Position numbers and translations under genes: made by a program
The notes under the pieces: generated by a model
The model's input: only the letters and a program-made list of their open reading frames with translations
Told to the model about the DNA's origin: nothing
Database searches by the model: none
Assembly: GCA_932521035.1 (NCBI GenBank)
Contig: OW051496.1
Coordinates: 10,354,001 to 10,418,000 of the forward strand
From: Oscheius dolichura
Lineage: Eukaryota > Nematoda > Chromadorea > Rhabditida > Rhabditidae
DNA: 64,000 nt
Direction: 5' to 3'
Shown here: positions 30,611 through 43,400 of the stretch, one piece after another
Layout of the letters: the number at the start of each line of letters is the position of its first letter
How positions within the stretch are numbered: position 1 is the stretch's first letter

Positions 30611-33039
30611 GGTGGTGTTGGCGCCGAGCGCGGGGGATCTAGAGGACTTGGGCTATTTTTAACCCCCGTTTTGAGGTACAAATGAGGTTATTGCGGTCGG
30701 AAACAATCTTTTCCATCAGAATACAGTCAAATTTTAGTTTAAAACTGTCCTCCACGATCTCTGGATCATTCTGTCCGAACTCTAGATTTTTTTGGAACCC
30801 TGGCCAGGGGAAAGAGGGACTGCAGATAGCCAGGGACTTTGGAACGGGGAAGAAGAGGGCCACATAAGATTCTTTATGACCTGAGCCTACTTTTTGGACC
30901 CAAGTAATGAGTGAGGTCTTAATTAAAGCGGCTCTCGGCCCTCTTGCTCCTCTCGTTGATCCCCTAGCCCGGTCGGTCCCCTTGTCCAGGAATTGGTACC
31001 CTTATTGGCTAAAGATTGTAGAGCAAAAGACTAAAGAGGTTACTGTGACTCTGGATCAACTTTTCGGCTCGAAATATTAGCTAAAATTGGCCTTAAACAG
31101 GCCCTGGGCCCCTGACAGTCTGTTTTCAATATAAATGAGGGGCCGTGCCGATATTTTGGAGCAGGACCGGGCGCAGGTTAAACGGGTCGGCCCGTGAGAA
31201 CCATAGTGGGAAAGAATTTTGTTATTGGCTTGCTTTCAAGGCTTCACGATCAGGGAAATTTGTTTTCCACGCGCTAAATGGTCCTGACGCGCACTCCTTT
31301 TCAATTGGAAACGGACGGTATCCCTTGGTTTCGGTCGCCAGTACTCGTAACGCTCGGCAGAAATGGCAAACAAGGGTACGGTAGTTGTTAATTTAAAAAA
31401 AATTGGTGCCGATCTCATGTGGGACGGCAGTCGCCAAGGTACCCGGCCAGCCAACACCACCATGTTCGTTTTTTTCTTCGATAATTAATAAAAATTTAGG
31501 CCTACGGGTTTCGGCGGTGGAGCCCTGAGACGAAATTGTGCACAACGTAAGCAATTCTGACTGCTATGCGGTGAGGTACAAGAGACAGGGCAGGCCAGCT
31601 AGACCCGTAGAAAGTCGGTATATTTTGGATTAGAGCAGACTTACATGTGCCTCCATTAGATAGGCCGGCGGCGGGGAGGAAGACGACAGTTTTGACTATG
31701 GAGGAGGTGACACCACAAACAGTCCTCCTCCCCCTCGCTAACCCTCAAAACTTGTCAGGGGGATGTCGTGATGGCCTTTTTCGATGCGGGCGGACGGGGT
31801 TGAATGCATAATATGACAAAGGGAGAAAGGGGCAAGATACAGGGGGGAGAGACGCCTTGTGCCAGCGGGAGACTGTCGAGATTTGGTTGTTTTGAGTATT
31901 TATACCGGGAATGGGGGGATAAACAGACTGTTTGCTTGTTTATTTACGAGAAAATAAGAGAAATAGGGGTCAAATGAGGAGGCAACAACAAAAATAGGAA
32001 ATAGACGGGCAGTGAGTCATATTATAGCCGAATCGAATGATTCAAGACAGGGAGATCAACGAGAAATGATGGGATAAAGGCCAAAAATCCAATGAGACTC
32101 AGCTCTTCCGCTTGGGAGCCTTTAACTAGATTTATTTCCATTTGGGTCTTATCCAGAACAATTTCCCCTTGTTGGAAAGCCTCTAGAAGTCTTTTGTACC
32201 AGAAAATTGGCTTTGAACGTCTTCAGGGAGTTTCTAAAGGCCTAGGAGACTAATGTTGAGAATAGGGCTCAAAAAAGACCCAGCAATTTACTAGAAAATG
32301 ATCAGCTCAGGAGTCTAAAAGCTTTCCGGACGATTCAGAGAGAAGAGAGAGGGATAGCCAGTGAGGTTTCCTGCCTGGCCATCCTAATCAGTAATTCTAC
32401 CTGGCCGTCTGCCTATAGAGAAGGTTCGAATATCTTCTATTGGACCACTGGCGGCTATCTGCTAATTGATGGTCCTCTCTGCCTATCAAATGCTGGGGAA
32501 AGGATGGTCAGAAGGATTTTTAACAGGAGCAAGGTTTGAAAAAGACTAGGAAGAATCCTAAATTATTCCTAGTTCAACTTTTAGGCGAACTGCCGATTCC
32601 CCACCCCCACGCACTCTTTTTGGTGGCTTGTTTACTTCAAGAGGAATGGCAGTCGGGAAAATAGACAACAAAATGGTATTGTGAAATGTTGACGACCTTT
32701 GGAAATCAATAAGAAAGAAATGACGACCACCCACGGCGAACAAAAAAACGAAGAAGAAGAAAAACAGTTGTTGACAGTGACACACAGGGGAGAGAGGACA
32801 GGGAAACCCGTAGTACACTAGACATGAGATGAGGGGAAATGATAGAATCTCTACGGGAGATCAACACAAACAATACAGAAAAGAATAATGGACTGTTTCT
32901 GGGAAAACGAAAAAGAATGGGAGGAGAATTACACGTGGCGGGGGGAAAATCCCTCTCTCTTTATCCCACGGGCGAAAAAAAAACCAGCGACTATTAAACC
33001 GGGAAGAGGAGGGGGAGGTGAGGGATGGAGGATATAGTT
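30611..33039. other. Intergenic region without clear genes
   Basis: About 2.4 kb of mixed sequence between the Clc-like gene start and the tRNA. Open frames are short and none joins to others at plausible splice sites. The 18-mer GCCAACACCACCATGTTC occurs both at the Clc-like start (minus strand, 30606-30623) and at 31450 on the plus strand. Promoter of the Clc-like gene is presumed here. Confidence 0.35.
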
Positions 33040-33112
33040 GCTTCCGTGGCTCAGTCGGCAGAGCGTCAGTCTCATAATCTGAAGGTCGTGAGTTCGAGCC
33101 TCACCGGGAGCA
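33040..33112 (+). tRNA. tRNA-Met (CAT), elongator type
   Basis: A 73-nt cloverleaf. The acceptor stem GCTTCCG pairs with CGGGAGC with one G-T pair and discriminator A. The D arm holds GGCTCAGTCGGCAGAGC, the anticodon loop CTCATAA gives CAT, and the T arm is GTGAGTTCGAGCCTCAC. There is no intron. T-rich termination sequence begins two bases after the gene. The sequence fits elongator rather than initiator methionine tRNA. Confidence 0.96.
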
Positions 33113-34253
33113 GTTCTTTTTTGTTTTTTTTTGGGCAAAAGAGGTGTGCCGCCCTTTCTCTTGCCCCCAAGGCTTCCTCTCCCCGGGTGGCCGTCCTCCC
33201 CTGCCCGGGCTGCCTGCCCAAAGACCTTGTCAGCTGTTCCGGTGAGAGGACTTCTCACTCAAGCGAGGAGAGACGGTTTTTCCCAACCGGGAGGATTAGA
33301 CGGCATATGACTGCCAAGGAGAGGAAAACACGAGGGGGATCAGGGCCGGCTGCCTTTCGGGGTGACTGGCAGGGGTAAAGGTAAAAGGACAGCTGCCTGC
33401 CCCATAAGCCGTTAACTGCCCCCGTTTTGATATCGTTGGACCTCTAATTAGCTAATTACCCAGGGGGCAATGGCCAGCTCTAAATCAGAGAGAAAATAGA
33501 GAAACGGGTGGGTTCAAAGGGACCCGGAGGGAACGAAATGGTCGGGTTGCCCCTAGCGAGGTTGAGTCAAACGAGCTCGGTGGCCTTGGTAGCCCGGGCA
33601 AACAGGCGACTCGCTGTCGAAATTTGCCCGTTATTTCTGTCGTACACGTCATTTGATATATAACATTTTAGAAAGAAGGGAAGGGAAAAGACGTAATATA
33701 TGGTTGATTTCGGCGAGAAGGGAGGTGGAGCGGCCGATGGAGGGTGAAAAGCGCGATAATGGGAATTTCTAGCCTGAAACTGGGATAGACACCAGTATAG
33801 TCCAATAGATCTCATTGTTGCGATCATTTTGAGCCTAAAATCTGCCACAAAACGGGCGATTACCAATTGTCGGCCGGGCAGCCGTGAAATACTGACCAAA
33901 GGCCCGTTTGACGGGCAAAAAGGCAATTTTCTAATTTTTCATTTGAAGCAATTTTTAAGATGTTTCTATCATCTTAAAGAGCTTAAAATTCTCTACAAGG
34001 CGATGTATTTAATTTAGGGAAAAGTTCATTTCCTGGAGATGAGAACGCCCCAAATTTGGCGCCCTTGAGCAAATATGAACCCCGGCCCCCGATTTCCCTC
34101 CAAAATTGAAAATATAAATTTTTTATTCGTTACATAATGGCTAGTATCGGGGGATCAATGTAGATCAAAACAGGGAAAGCACTCTAGGCGGGGGAGGGAG
34201 GGGGAAAAAGACAATAATACAAGAGAGAGAGAGAGAGAGCCAGCTGCCTGATC
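33113..34253. other. Intergenic between tRNA and the TTL gene
   Basis: Contains T-runs after the tRNA, a G-rich stretch near 34187-34205 and a (GA)n tract at about 34221-34240. No gene seen. Confidence 0.35.
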
Positions 34254-36313
34254 TTACCCCTTTAGCCGACGGTAGCACGGATCACTGGGGTCGAATTTGA
34301 CACCGCGTTTGATTCTTCTGTAGCAGGGGTCATCCTCGCCGTCATCGGTAAAGCTCACCGATGTTACCTTCTCGCGGCGGGACTCTTCTTCACGGCGGAG
34401 GATCTCGAGACGGCGTTCTTCCTGGAAAACAGCCGTTTTTTGACGTTCTAACCCTCCAAAACTGCCGCGCCCGCACCCGTAAAGTCTCATCAGCTGAGCG
34501 ATCCTTTGCTTCAATACCATACCCGCCAGCTGCCGAGATTCTATGAGTGCGGGCGCTCTGCTTTCCCCTCGGAAATCTTCCCACCTCGCGACGGCGATAT
34601 TCTTCCATAGCCTTCTCGTAATCCTGTTTCCGGCGCTCTTCCTCCTTGATCCGATCCTCTTCCTATAAAATAACAGTCCCTTCTCTGAAATAAGCCATGC
34701 AACCCACAGCCTTTCGTCTGTCCTCTTCCCTACGGCGTTCCTCGTCTTTTCGGCGTTCTTCTTCCGCCAGGCGGCGAGATTCTTCTTCTCGGAGGCGCTC
34801 TTGCTCCTCTTCGAGTTTTCTCAACTCTTCCTCGCGCTTTCTTTCCTCCTAAAAAAGCCGCAGTTGAGTCAGAAATCGATTTGTTGACTAGTAGTCGCCC
34901 CGCGGCTGCACCCGTAAAATCTCGGCAGCTGAAAGTTCTTTTCCTCCCACCCCGCGATTCCATATTATCCTGCTGCCGAGACTGTACGGGTTTGGCGGCG
35001 CGATTCCCAAAGGAAAGCGGCTCACCTCGAGTCGGATTCTCTCCTCTTCCAGGCGTCTGGTCTCTTCTTCCAACTTCTTAAGGTTTTCCTGTTCAATCTT
35101 CTCGATGTCCTTGATCTCCTCGTGAATCTTGACGACCTCCTCCAACTCGGTTTGATGGTGGCTGTCGTCTGTGTGGACAGGAGTCGGAGCAAAGCCGTCG
35201 TCATCCGTTTCCAGCAACTTGACCGATTCTGAGCCGGTTCCGAAGACTTCCTATAATTATTTGTCTCATTTTAAAAGAAGGCTCCCACCTTCTCGAAGAA
35301 GTCCTTGTAAGTGACGTAGAGAGGAATACACTGGTCGATTCGTTCCCTCTGCGAATGGACCAAGTGTTTGTGATGGTAGTACTTCTTCTTGAAGTCTTGG
35401 ATCGGGGCTTCTAAACCACATTAATTCTTTGTTAATTGGAGTACTGCACCTGCTGTTAGGAGCTCAATTTCTCCGAGGTTTTGAACCTTCCGGGTGACGT
35501 TTCCCTCGGTGATGAATTCCTTGTCCAGGTAGTAGAAGAATTCCGTCTAAACGGGGGAATTAGTGGGGAAAAGATGGAAGGCTACCTTCTGGTCCAGTCC
35601 TTCATAACCGCAGTTGTGCTCGATCAGGATGTAGGGCTCAATTTCAGTCACCTGGAAATGTTAGTGAGTTAAATTTTGGGGCTGAAAGTTCATGTACAGC
35701 CTAACGGCCCGGCGCGGGTCGCCAAGGGGAATCCAACTGGTAGTTCCTTCTCATTTTTGACTTTCTGATTTGGTGGGATCTTTGCTATGTTTATAAACTA
35801 CGCAAAATTATAAAAAGGCATGTCTAGAATCCACTAGGAATCATTGAAATGGATGCCAAATGGCGGCTAGGTCAGGATTCAAATCTGCTCTATTCCTACA
35901 CTTCAGGAACTTTTTAAACTCTAATTTGTTCATTAATTTGGTTAGGAAAATATAGCGGAACATTAGCTCCATGTAGTGGCAAGTAAAAGTTGGAAAAAAG
36001 CAGTGAAATTCTCAAGATGCCCGCGAATTTGGCGCGCCTACCTCGCTGGTGGTCCCCTTGACACAGAAATGGCCCAATCCGTCGGCAGTCGTCGAACCCA
36101 TCAGATCATCCGAATCGAAGGGGAAGACTAGAAGATGAGCCACAATTTTAATAGAAAAAAGTGGATAAACTCACTGGAATCCTCGTCGTAGAGCTGGACA
36201 AAGACGCCGGGCTGTCGGACCCCTCGACAGGAGACGTATCCCTTCGCTCCGGCACTCTGATCACGAAAAGTAGCAGCAGCTAGTGGCACTAGCCACAACC
36301 ACAGCAGGAGCAT
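34254..36313 (-). CDS. Transthyretin-like domain fused to long coiled coil
   Basis: Nine exons in phase: 36313-36175, 36127-36042, 35651-35586, 35546-35450, 35410-35289, 35250-35026, 34848-34708, 34662-34585 and 34421-34254. A signal peptide (MLLLWLWLVPLAAATF) leads into a transthyretin-like domain: AKGYVSCRGVRQPGVFVQLY, then GSTTADGLGHFCVKGTTSE and EIEPYILIEHNC. Instead of stopping near 150 residues as TTL proteins do, the product continues with HHKHLVHSQRERIDQC, an acidic linker, and about 160 residues of Glu/Arg/Lys coiled coil (LEEETRRLEEERIRLE and similar). It ends with two copies of DPCYRR separated by IKRGVKFDPS. The protein would be secreted, about 340 residues. Two introns carry family A elements. 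Confidence 0.8.
34473..34550. mobile_element. Family A element, copy 5
   Basis: Arms GCACCCGTAAAGTCTCATCA and CTGCCGAGATTCTATGAGTG. Outer GCGCCC and GGGCGC also pair. In an intron of the TTL/coiled-coil gene. Confidence 0.8.
34908..34992. mobile_element. Family A element, copy 6
   Basis: Arms GCACCCGTAAAATCTCGGCA and CTGCCGAGACTGTACGGGTT. The loop start GCTGAAAGTT is shared with copy 16. In another intron of the same gene as copy 5. Confidence 0.8.
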
Positions 36314-39300
36314 CTTTACGGATGGAGGAAGGCAAAATAGAGCGGCGACGGCGGGAAGATGTGGTGGTAGCGGGAATGTCGTAGAAGATTCATCGACGAG
36401 CGCTTTTATACAGTTGACGAAACAGACCGCCCGCCGACATTTTGAGGATGAGACGACACCCAGATGGGAAAGGCAAGACAACGACTATACCACACAGACT
36501 GTTACGATTCGAGAGAGATGCAAAAAATAGAGAGAGAAAGAGAGAGGATACTGTAGCTCCTGGGCGACGGAGAGATTCCAGAAGGACAGGCGCCTTCTTT
36601 TTACTGTACAGACCATAGAAGAACTTTTCAAGCTCTGGAACCTTTTCTATTGGATTTTTCACGGGCTTTTACCCTAGAAACTCTAAAATTGGGGGCAAAG
36701 GCATCCCGTCTCCAGGTCTGCCACAATAGAGGAGAAGTTTAAAATGAAGACTGGGCAAAAACTACAGTAAAGGAACGGACAAGGAAGTGTTTCTTTTTCT
36801 GAAAAAAAGAACGTGTCAAGTGGGCCCAAACTGATAGCTCTTGACTCGTCTCGAAGTACAGCGAAGAACACCTCTGATCCCTCCGAATAAGCTCCCCTTC
36901 GGCGGGGACTGCTGCCCTCAACGACCCTACCCTCCCAGTTTTTTTAATATTCCCTGGGAGTTCGACTTTATTTATCATCTACCTGTGTCTCTCTCCTGCT
37001 GTTATTTCGCCTTCTAAATTGATAGCGTTTTTGCATGCGAGGTGCAGACTTCCCCCCTCGATCGGTGGCGGGGGTTCTTAGCATCCCAGCAGCCAAAATA
37101 ACACTCATTTTTGGTCAACAGGATTTAAAGACGGGTTACTGTTAATATTTGAGACAAATTTTCCCTCCAGGAGTTTGCCGCCCATCCCACCCATACCGTG
37201 CCCAATGCCTTTTTGTGGGTACAGGGGCATCGTCTTCCTCGCCTCCTCCAGTCTACGCCTCTTCATTTCCCGCTTCCAGATCCTGCTCAATGGGTCCTGG
37301 GCCGTCCGTTCCCTCCTCGTTTTTTTATTTTCCCACTGTCCGAGCCAGCCGTTCCCCATGGCCTCCATCCTCTTCTCTGTCATCCAGTTGGGTCAGGGTC
37401 TGGTCACTACCTCGATTTTGTCCTCCACCTCGTCCTCCACTTCCTCCAACCTCGCGACCGGTCGCTGTTCAACATCTCCCCTCCTCTCCTCCTCTGTCTT
37501 TATTAGAATTGTCCACCTCTCGCCGTTCTTCTCCTCCGTCCCCGTCTGCCGTTCCCTTCCCGCCATAGTCAGCAGCAGCTTCAATTAATTTGCGGGCCTG
37601 CCGTCGTCGAGCTTGCATCAGAAAAACTTCCTTCAAGGATTGCTCTCCCTCCCTCCCTTCCCCGGCCGAATAACGTCATAAATACCCATTGTTTTGAGGC
37701 ATTAGATACTCTCTTTTTCTGTTTTGTTTGCCTTTTTCAGCAACCTGACCCCAGAGCAGGGAGAGTAGTCCTCCCGGGTGCAACCCCCGGTCTCCATGTC
37801 TACTCTTCTGTTTTTTGGCTTCTTTTTTATATTAGGGGGAGGGGCAGGGGAGAAAAACTTAATTAAGAGGATCTTATTTGCTGCTGTTCAGGATCAGGGA
37901 CAAACTTGACAGCTCATATGAGAGGCGGCTCTTTTTGGACTCTGGTCGCCTGCCCCGGCCGCCCGTTCCCCAACATCAGATGGGCATTATTGTCTTCTGT
38001 CCATGGGCACTTGAAGAGAATGGACAGGGTACCATGGAAAGAAAATGGGCCATCGGGGGTCTGGCGGCCGGTCACTAGGCTCTGATCCTCCTGCTCGTCC
38101 TCCTCCCTTCCTCCTCCCAGTTTCGTCGGCCAGTAGGTCATTCTCTACAGTATTTAGTCCATCCCGTCTCCTTCCCCAGTAGTTCATTTCTTTGGAAGAA
38201 GGGAGCAGAGGACGGGAGAGATGGAAGGCTGCGGCAGACGCTCGCCCTCCCGTGGCCCCCTGATCCCCTCCTCCCGCCTTCTTCCCCACCTCAACTCCTT
38301 AGGATCCTTTACCGGGATAACCAAAAGCAGCCCATTTCATACCAGGGGAGGGAAAGAAGGAGCAGCTGAGGGGCGCCTCCACCTTTTGAACCCTAACCGC
38401 CAGTTCCTCCTCCTCCTGAAAGAGAATATAGTGGCAGTCATAGACACAGTAGTTCATTTCCTGTCCAGGCTGCTGTCGTCGTCGTTTAATCGAATTCTTT
38501 TTGGCTGTGAGCATTCTCTCGGCAGGTGGCCACCTCCTCTCCTCGTAATTGCCATTTTCCCTCACCCTGCCATATTCCTTCACAACTTCCGACCTGCGCG
38601 AGATCTTCGAGAGACTAGGCAACATCGTCGTCGTCATCATCTCCTTCTATTTTTTGGGTTTCAAAATATATACACTCTGGCCGAGATGGGGCTGAGACGG
38701 GGAGCGGGAGAGAGAATTACCGGAAGCTATTGCACACGGGATGGGAGAGGTCGGCCGGGCGGACTCACCTTAGATCTACTGCCATCTCTCTCTCTCTCTT
38801 TTTTGGTTGTTTTTGAGGCGGCCGCGACAGACTATTATGACATCAGGCAATATGTTGAAATAGATACTAAAAAGTAGTAGGCCGGGGTACATTTCGGGGC
38901 CCAGGCCGCGGCAGACAACATCCGCGAACCATACACCGCTGCCGACAGCTCTCCGCAACCGCGACCACTGACCGGCGGCCAAGCGGAGGACAGCCTACAA
39001 TCCTCCTCAAGGAGGATGGTGACCGGCCAGGGCTGTGACCTCCTCCCTCCTCCTCCCCCTCCTCCTCTTCTTCCTTCTATGTTACCAAGGAATATTTGTC
39101 CTCATCCCATGACCCAATGGTCAAAATGCCGTTGGGCCCTGGAATATCGGCTTGGCAGCTAAAATCAGGGTCCGACCTGTCGCTGGACCTAGAAGTCTCC
39201 TTTATATCAAAATTGAACTTGATATGCCCCCTCCTCCCTCCACCCGTCTCCAGCGACCGGCCCTCTAAAGGATAGAGCCGACCCTCTGTCCCTTGCTTAA

Positions 39301-40416
39301 GGCCCGGGCCTCTGGCGGGCCCTATGCCGTAGAGCCATCAACCTTCACCGTTCTGGGGGCACGTGCCCCTGAGCTGCACCCGTAGGCCATTGCACCCGAC
39401 TGGTAAATGGCTCCCGGTGTGACTCGAGAGCAGACTCCTTTTCCCCCTCTTCTCCTCATTCTGTCCTTCTCTGTCCCCTCTAAAAGAGAGCTGTCTAAAG
39501 TGCATTCTCATAGGCTTGCCTCTCCATCCGTGGTAATATCCTCTCATGTGATTGCTGCCATAATCAGGTCCTCTCTCTCTCTGTCTAGTGCACTCGACTG
39601 TTCCCTCTATTAATTCCCCTCCTTCGTATCCCCTCCTCCTTGGCCTTATCATCCCCGGCCATCACCACTCATTCATCTCTCTTTAAAGCAGGTGGAGAGA
39701 AGAGATTTTTTGGTGCCGCCCACTAAGTTTCTGAAATATTGCCCCCGCCGGTCTGTGAGTCCCTCTGAGCAATCAGCTCTCAAGGAGGGAGACCCGGCTG
39801 CTCGTTGTTTTGTGAAATCCAGACTTTTAATCAAGGGGGAGAGCTTCTCTTGCATATCCAGGTTCTGAAAAACCAGAAACAAGTAACAGTCCCGTCTCCA
39901 TGCCGCCAAGGGCAGACAACCGGATCCGGGTCAGTACGGCACAGACGCGCGCCAGCTTTGCGCTTTCTAGGGGAAGAGGCCTGTAATCCTTCTAGAGCTT
40001 CTCTGTTCCACCTGTCCAGACCCCTACCCCCTCTTCCTCCTCCAGCTAAAAGAGCGAGCCCCCAGAGTTCAGGCGGCGGACAATAGAAATTATGCGGCTG
40101 CCGCCGTCGTCTCCCCCGGTCGGCCCTCCTCCTGCTCTCTTTAAATAAAGACCGGAGGGAGTTTTTTATAGTCTAAAAGAGCAGCAGTCAAAAGACAATT
40201 GGAACAACATAGCCGACTGCCATAAACTGCTGCTCGGGGAGTTTAACTCTTTCTCTCTTTCTCTCTCTCTCCAGTCAGAAGAAAACATCTGGCTTCATAA
40301 AATGTGTAACCCGGGGCTCAGCTGATTTAAACTTTTGCCTCTTTATTCTTCCCTATTGGTAAAAGATATTTCTCTCTTTTCAGCAACTGATTAGGGACAA
40401 ATGGTTGAATGAGCGA
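36314..40416. other. Low-complexity 4-kb region
   Basis: Long pyrimidine- or purine-rich stretches produce many overlapping open frames on both strands. The most protein-like are on the minus strand: 37584-37393 (GRERQTGTEEKNGERW, then EEVEDEVEDKIE) and 37383-37105 (GNGWLGQWENKKTRRER), which can be joined by a 39-nt intron with a weak acceptor. I do not claim a gene. A partial family C element lies at 39919-39990. Confidence 0.35.
39919..39990. mobile_element. Family C half element, copy 3
   Basis: CCGGATCCGGGTCAGTACGG followed by GCCAGCTTTGCGCTTTC matches the left half of family C copy 1; the right half is absent. Confidence 0.6.
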
Positions 40417-43400
40417 ATGTTCTTCCCCATTCTGTTGCTCTTACAGTCAGTTCTACCGTCAGCAATTGGGCAGCAGGGGATCGCCAGCCCAACACTCAGA
40501 TCTGTTGATCAAACCGAAGAGGTAGGCACTTACATTTTCTGATTTCTTTTTAAAAAAAAATCATTGGGAACTCTCTGCGAGTCGACCGTCTGTCTGTTGG
40601 CGGGCATGGTTGTACCGGGGCCTGCCCAAGGAGGCGGAGGAGCCCAACCTCAGATCAGGGGGCGATGGCTCTCTTGGGCGGGCTTGATCTTTTTGGACCT
40701 AGACCTTTTTGGAGGAGCCCAACAGCAGTCGGCCCAGGAAAGTCCAGGCCCCGGAGCGCAACCAAGCCGGGCAGACGGGCTTTCAATGCCATCGGCCGGG
40801 GTCTATGTTCTTCTAATTCTTCCTGCATTTTTAGGCCTATTATTGGAAGCTGTACGTTCAAAATAAAAAGATATTAACTGAGCTTAGGAAACGATACAAA
40901 GAGGTGAACCCCCGCGAACGAGCACACAGTAGTCCCACTGTCCACTAACTGGCTTCCTCCCTTCTTTGCTAATTAATGCTAGCTTCAACTAATTTCTAAA
41001 ACCTGTTGTTCAAGTGCAAACTATTTTACTGGTTTTATTCAGTTGAGATATTAACACTTTTCAGGACAATAAGATCTTCCATAAGCTAATGCATTCGAAA
41101 GGATCTGACCCAGACCCCGACTATCTGGTAGGTTCATTTCATACGGTCTCTTTTATTATCCTCGGGGGTTATTTTTTTATTATTCGGGTAACTAATGGGC
41201 TCCGATGGACGAGGAGGATGAGAAGGAGGACGAGGAGGACGATGGGAACAAGAAGGAAGACAAGAAGGGCGAGAAGGACGGGGAGGAACGAGAGTAGCAT
41301 GGATTATGACCAATAAAGGCAGGCCAACGCGGAGCCATCAGTTTCATTCCTCTCTCCATCTCGATCTCCTCATTTTTCAGGAAAACCACGACCACGAGCA
41401 GTCCCTCCCGGAAGAGGACGAGGATGCCCATTGTACGAGTGACAAGAGTATCATAGAGAAGCTCATGGAAAACTACAAAAGCTTTCGGACGCCATCAGAG
41501 GCGGGTGTTATTGTCTGGATCGAGGTGGGTAGCTCTTCTTCCCTCCATTTTTCATTTCAATTCTCTTCCAGGTTTGGGTTCAAGAAGTCAATTCCGTCAA
41601 CGAGATCACTTCGGACTTTGATATGGATATCTACGTGACCGAGTTGTGGCTCGACGCCGCTCTCAAATACGACCATCTAAATCCCTGTAAATATAACCTA
41701 TCACTAAATTCTGAGGTATTTCGCTATTTTCCCTTCGAGACCAAAGGAATTTTTAGATCCTTGACCAGATATGGAAGCCAAATACGGTGTTTATTAACAG
41801 CAAATCGGCAAATATCCACAAATCGCCGTTTAAAAATGTTTTTTTGATGATCTATCCGAATGGGACCGTCTGGGTTAATTATCGCGTCTCCGTCAAGGGG
41901 CCCTGCAGTATGGACTTCAGGTCAGTCTATATAATATTGAGAATACAGTAGTGAAGCCAATATACTGGTTAGACAAGGAGCACAGATGGTGTGGCAGTCG
42001 CTTCAGAACCTTTTGCCGCTAAGAGTCCAAAGTCGGGCCAATAAAACGCGAATATCTCGACACATTATGGTCCGATTTCTTTACACCAAAAACAAAAGTT
42101 GATAGTTAGAATGAGATCTATCGATTAGCACCAAAATCTCTAAAATAGGGAGAAATATAATTTTCACTTTTGAGGTCCCTTTCGTCCTCCCGGCTCGGTC
42201 TTTGATAATCCTATCCCTTGCACCCGTAAAGTCTCGGCAGGTGGATAATCTTCATTCAAAACTGTTACAAAACTGAGACACCTTCATACTATTGTCCTGC
42301 CGAGACGTTACGGGTGAAGGAGGTCGGACTATCGAGGGCCGAGTGGTCCTCCTGGGTCCCGCAACGCTTACAATTCTCTTATAAACTGTTTAAATTATTT
42401 TCCAGTGCCTTCCCCATGGACCACCAGTCCTGCCACCTGACGCTAGAGTCATTCAGCTATAATAACCAAGAAGTTGACATGCAGTGGGCCAATTGGACCA
42501 TGCCCGTCTCCCTAATGAAAAAGGAGATCGTCCTGCCGGATTTCGTCATGTCCAACTATTCCACCGCCCTGAAACACGAGGTTTCCTCCCTTCTTCCTAC
42601 GGTAATCTTCAAAAATCCCTCCAGATCTACCCAGCCGGGGTGTGGAACGAGCTGACGATGACATTCAACTTCTCCCGCCGCTATGGGTGGTACATCTTCC
42701 AGGCCTATATTCCGACGTATCTGACTATTTTCATCAGTTGGATTAGTTTCTGTCTGGGACCGAAGATGATCCCCGCGAGGACGATGCTCGGTGTCAATTC
42801 ACTCCTGGCGTTGACTTTTCAATTCGGCAATATTATGAGGAACCTGCCCCGGGTCAGCTATGTCAAGGCTCTTGGTCTGTTCTTCCCCTTCTTCCCGATC
42901 AAAATATCCCCTTTTCAGATGTCTGGATGCTTGTCTGCTTGACATTCGTCTTCTGCTCTCTATTGGAATTGGCGCTTATCGGGGCTATGAGCGCCAAAAC
43001 TGAGGTTTGAATTTTATTCCTTTCTTGGTATTTGAATACAAAACAGTGTGAGGAGCAATACTTCTTTTCCAAAATATGCTTACGGTAACAGGTGGCAAAA
43101 CAATCCGTGCGAGACCTTTTGACTAAAAGTGATCGGGATTTTCGATTTCCAGTCGATTTTTCTTCGCCGTTTGGCCAAAAGGTCCCGAAGAGACTAAACT
43201 ACAGTTACCCTGATTTTTGAGAAATGACAATCCCTATTACGGTATCGGTTCCAGAAGGCCCAGGCGTCCTCCTCGTCGGCCAGGCAATCTCGAGCCCCCT
43301 CCTCCTGCCATACCTCCCCCCGAATATGTAGAAATCACGTGCCATCTGACTCGCCTCACGGGTTTAGGAATTACGGGTCCACAGGTATACTGTACCCTAT

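Noticed and set aside
31450-31470. 18-nt match to the start of the Clc-like gene in opposite orientation
   Set aside because: Too short, and flanks do not match; probably chance.
38221-38877. 218-codon plus-strand frame
   Set aside because: Lies in low-complexity DNA with an equally long antisense frame; no domain, signal or splice support.
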